This document shows positions 6,886-8,520 of a DNA stretch of 8,520 nt, one piece after another. The DNA lies in NCBI GenBank assembly GCA_000403035.1, contig AQSL01000145.1, positions 25,418-33,937 on the forward strand, read 5' to 3'. This stretch comes from Candidatus Latescibacter anaerobius SCGC AAA252-E07 (GTDB taxonomy: Bacteria > Latescibacterota > Latescibacteria > Latescibacterales > Latescibacteraceae). How positions within the stretch are numbered: the stretch's first letter is position 1; each line of letters opens with the position of its first letter. The notes below the pieces were generated by a model. That model did not search any database. It had not been told where the DNA came from and worked only from the letters and a program-made list of their open reading frames with translations. Made by a program: the position numbers and the translations under genes.

Positions 6886-7166
6886 TTTATTTCACCAACA
6901 TCATCTTTTGTGTTTTCACACCATACTGAGTTTTTAATCTGGGAAAATAAATTCCTGAAGATACATTATTTGTATCAAATTTAACTTGATGTGAACCTGG
7001 CTCTTGTATTTTATCAACTAAAGTTTTAATTTTTTGGCCTGAGATATTATATATATCTAAACTTACTTTAGTATTTTCAGGAAGTTGATATTGGATTGTT
7101 GTTGCTTCATTAAAAGGATTTGGGTAGTTTTGTAATAAGGAGTAGGCTTTTGGTTGGTTTTCTTCT
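6737..7166 (-). repeat. Junction direct repeat copy B
   Basis: This copy holds the sorting domain of the 6887-8425 gene and the leader of the 5299-6885 gene. The start-proximal part (about 6841-6887) differs from copy C only at the bases next to the stop, whereas the leader end (NSFLTEN instead of NPFSAKN) is distinct. Boundaries are approximate, since homology fades into the last propeller blade. Confidence 0.85.
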
Positions 7167-8425
7167 ACTGATGTTTCTCCATTTCCCTTTAACTTTATAA
7201 GCCATAAATCATAATCGCCTGCTCCAAATGATTTTGTTTCTCCAGCTATAATATAACCTCTATCAGAGGTCTGTTGGACTGACCAAGCATAATCACTGTT
7301 AGAGCCTCCAAATGTTTTATCCCACTCCTTGTTACCACTATGGTCAGTTTTTATTAACAAGAAATCATAATTGCCTGCTCCAAATGAATCTGTCTCTCCA
7401 GCTATAATATAACCTCCATCAGAGGTCTGTTGGACTGAAAGAGCAGAATCAGACCCAGCGCCTCCAAATGTTTTATCCCACTCCGAGTTACCATTTGGGT
7501 CAGTTTTTATCAGCCAGAAATCAGAATAGCCTACTCCAAATGATACTGTTTTTCCAGCTATAATATAACCTCCATCAGAAGTCTGTTGGACTGAAGAAGC
7601 ATAATCATAGCTAGAGCCTCCAAATGTTTTATCCCACTTCTTGTTACCATCTGCGTCAGTTTTTATTAGCCAGAAATCATTCTTGCCTGCTCCAAATGAT
7701 TTTGTTTCTCCAGCTAAAATATAACCTCCATCAGAAGTCTGTTGGACTGAAGAAGCAGAATCATAGTAAGAGCCTCCAAATGTTTTATCCCACTCCGTGT
7801 TACCATTCGGGTCAGTTTTTATCAGCCAGGCATCATAACCAATTGTTCTAAATGATTTTGCTTCTCCAGCTAAAATATAACCTTTATCAGAGGTTTGCTG
7901 GACTGAATAAGCCCGATCATAGTCAGAGCCTCCAAATGTTTTATCCCACTCCTTATTACCATTTTGGTCAGTTTTTATCAGCCAGGCATCACCACTGCCT
8001 GCTCCAAATGAATCTGTCCATCCAGCTAAAATATAACCTCTATCAGAGGTCTGCTGGACTGAATAAGCATAATCAGATTCAGAGCCTCCAAAAGTTTTAT
8101 CCCATTCCTTGTTACCATCTGCGTCAGTTTTTATTAGCCAGGCATCATGATTGCCTGCTCCAAATGATTCTGTTGTTCCAGCTAAAATATAACCTTTATC
8201 AGAGGTCTGTTGGACTGAATAAGCCCAATCCCAGTTAGAGCCTCCAAAGGTTTTATCCCACTCTATATCAGGACCAATTCCATCAGAAACAGCAGCAACC
8301 TTGCTTTCTAAATCCTGAGATTGAACATTTTTTGCTGAAAAAGGATTAACAGTAAGAGCACAGACTAATAGAGAAGTTCCTAAAAATCTTTTCGTTGAAT
8401 TGAGTATTTTTCTTAAGCTATTCAT
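6887..8425 (-). CDS. Secreted seven-repeat WDKTFGGS beta-propeller with T9SS sorting domain (uniform 52-residue blades)
   Basis: 512 residues, a close paralogue of the next gene downstream. Leader MNSLRKILNSTKR plus hydrophobic 14-26; Cys22 in LLVCAL does not make a proper lipobox because the preceding residue is Val. Residues 56-417 hold seven WDKTFGGS repeats; the first six are exactly 52 residues and the last 50, ending WLIKLKGNGE. Each reads WDKTFGG(S/A)x3DxAxSVQQTSD(G/K/R)GYI(I/L)AGxTxSFGxGxxDxWLIKTDxxGNxE. A seven-bladed beta-propeller is the natural prediction. The sorting domain is 432-512 (QNYPNPFN to KMMLVK), predicting export by a T9SS-like route to the surface or outside. The gene starts one base after the upstream stop (TGA 8429-8427) and has GGTGA 6 nt before its ATG. 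Ligand or partner unknown; binding or adhesion is an inference from fold type. Confidence 0.92.
   Translation of the reverse strand: MNSLRKILNSTKRFLGTSLLVCALTVNPFSAKNVQSQDLESKVAAVSDGIGPDIEWDKTFGGSNWDWAYSVQQTSDKGYILAGTTESFGAGNHDAWLIKTDADGNKEWDKTFGGSESDYAYSVQQTSDRGYILAGWTDSFGAGSGDAWLIKTDQNGNKEWDKTFGGSDYDRAYSVQQTSDKGYILAGEAKSFRTIGYDAWLIKTDPNGNTEWDKTFGGSYYDSASSVQQTSDGGYILAGETKSFGAGKNDFWLIKTDADGNKKWDKTFGGSSYDYASSVQQTSDGGYIIAGKTVSFGVGYSDFWLIKTDPNGNSEWDKTFGGAGSDSALSVQQTSDGGYIIAGETDSFGAGNYDFLLIKTDHSGNKEWDKTFGGSNSDYAWSVQQTSDRGYIIAGETKSFGAGDYDLWLIKLKGNGETSVEENQPKAYSLLQNYPNPFNEATTIQYQLPENTKVSLDIYNISGQKIKTLVDKIQEPGSHQVKFDTNNVSSGIYFPRLKTQYGVKTQKMMLVK
6892..6896 (-). promoter_or_regulatory. GGTGA ribosome-binding match inside the upstream LVK codons
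   Basis: Same arrangement as at the other propeller junctions: 6 nt between GGTGA and the ATG at 6885, within the terminal LVK codons of the preceding gene. Confidence 0.45.
7175..8260 (-). repeat. Seven-copy 156-bp in-frame tandem repeat
   Basis: The anchor GCCTC (plus strand) falls at 7304, 7460, 7616, 7772, 7928, 8084 and 8240, exactly 156 bp apart every time. Each unit encodes one 52-residue WDKTFGGS blade. The absence of any indel across all units suggests either strong structural constraint or recent homogenisation. Confidence 0.93.
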
Positions 8426-8426
8426 T

Positions 8427-8520
8427 TCATTTCACCAACATCATTTTTTGTGTTTTCACACCATCTTGAGTTCTTAACTGATAAAAATAAATTCCAGAAG
8501 TTACATTATTTGCATTAAAA
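8427..8520 (-). CDS. C-terminal end of an upstream T9SS sorting-domain protein (cut by window edge)
   Basis: Only the last 30 codons plus TGA are inside the window. They read FNANNVTSGIYFYQLRTQ, then DGVKTQKMMLVK, the end of a type A sorting domain. The residues and the DNA are identical to the end of the gene at 2760-3914. This shows that the array continues upstream with at least one more secreted protein. Its stop lies 1 bp before the ATG at 8425. Whether its body is a Tat-leader paralogue or another passenger cannot be seen. Confidence 0.88.
   Translation of the reverse strand, partial: FNANNVTSGIYFYQLRTQDGVKTQKMMLVK
8432..8436 (-). promoter_or_regulatory. GGTGA ribosome-binding match inside the upstream LVK codons
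   Basis: GGTGA pairs with the 16S anti-Shine-Dalgarno (part of GGAGGTGA) and lies 6 nt before the ATG at 8425. It is formed by the codons for the final Leu-Val-Lys of the preceding protein. Confidence 0.45.

Larger units (their letters stand above)
8276..8520 (-). repeat. Junction direct repeat copy C (cut by window edge)
   Basis: This copy holds the leader of the 6887-8425 gene and the last part of the sorting domain of the gene that begins outside the window. It shares 86 identical bases with copy A (5147-5232) and about 95 identical bases with 2759-2853. Confidence 0.85.

Noticed and set aside
7624..8238. Open plus-strand frames opposite the propeller repeats (also at 5526-5825 and 6414-6698)
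   Set aside because: They are antisense images of the tandem repeats, have low-complexity repeated translations (for example QLKYNLYQR) and lack ribosome binding sites; the minus-strand frames have clear domains.
5590..8260. CRISPR-like regular spacing of repeats
   Set aside because: The unit is about 156 bp, in frame and protein-coding throughout; repeats are imperfect and not separated by unique spacers of CRISPR size.
8360..8362. Lipobox at Cys22 (LLVC) in the leader of the 6887-8425 protein
   Set aside because: The residue before Cys is Val rather than Gly, Ala or Ser, and the two paralogues have Gly at this position, so lipidation is unlikely.
1591..8520. Insertion sequence or transposase remnants explaining the duplications
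   Set aside because: No transposase-like frame, terminal inverted repeat or target duplication was noticed; unequal recombination between junction repeats explains the layout.

Overview
The window looks like a bacterial chromosome fragment from the Fibrobacterota-Chlorobiota-Bacteroidota (FCB) side of the tree. Candidate phyla such as KSB1, Marinimicrobia or Latescibacterota are possible, but the exact lineage cannot be fixed from this sequence. The main clue is a family of long secreted proteins that all end in a type IX secretion (T9SS type A / Por-secretion-tail) sorting domain. These domains start with (Q)N(Y/Q)PNPFN and end in (S)SGIY...K(M)MLVK. Ribosome binding sites are of the Shine-Dalgarno type, at least for the moxR gene. 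Every gene I can support lies on the minus strand.

Right-hand part of the window in coding sense (left in coordinates, 1-1324): a housekeeping-like cluster in the order fmdB-type zinc ribbon (1010-1324), TPR lipoprotein (459-1013, overlapping by ATGA) and a MoxR-family AAA+ ATPase (1-407, cut by the window edge, TTG start with a strong Shine-Dalgarno). A good sigma70-like promoter (1395-1423) reads into it. Base composition here looks higher in GC than in the array, judged by eye.

Centre (1325-1590): non-coding. It holds a clear intrinsic terminator (1521-1547) closing the upstream array, then the promoter of the fmdB cluster.

Large array (1591-8520): six co-directional genes, the most upstream one only a 30-codon tail. 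They are packed with junctions of -4, -4, +2, +1 and +1 bp, so they are almost certainly one operon. Two kinds of protein alternate as blocks. One kind has a Sec-like leader (MNSLR...), a beta-propeller passenger (Asp-box repeats or WDKTFGGS repeats) and a sorting domain. The other has a twin-arginine-like leader (MNRRxFLKK), an unrecognised domain with an IGDNCWY motif, an Ig-like region and a sorting domain. The leaders and sorting domains are nearly identical at DNA level between neighbours, while passengers differ, so each gene junction is a direct repeat of about 0.4 kb. The repeats are patchworks, which points to repeated gene conversion or recombination.

How they may work together (inference): the operon would deliver several surface or secreted propeller and Ig-like proteins through the same outer-membrane secretion route. 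The shared bookends would let passengers be duplicated and swapped. No catalytic site was recognised in any passenger.
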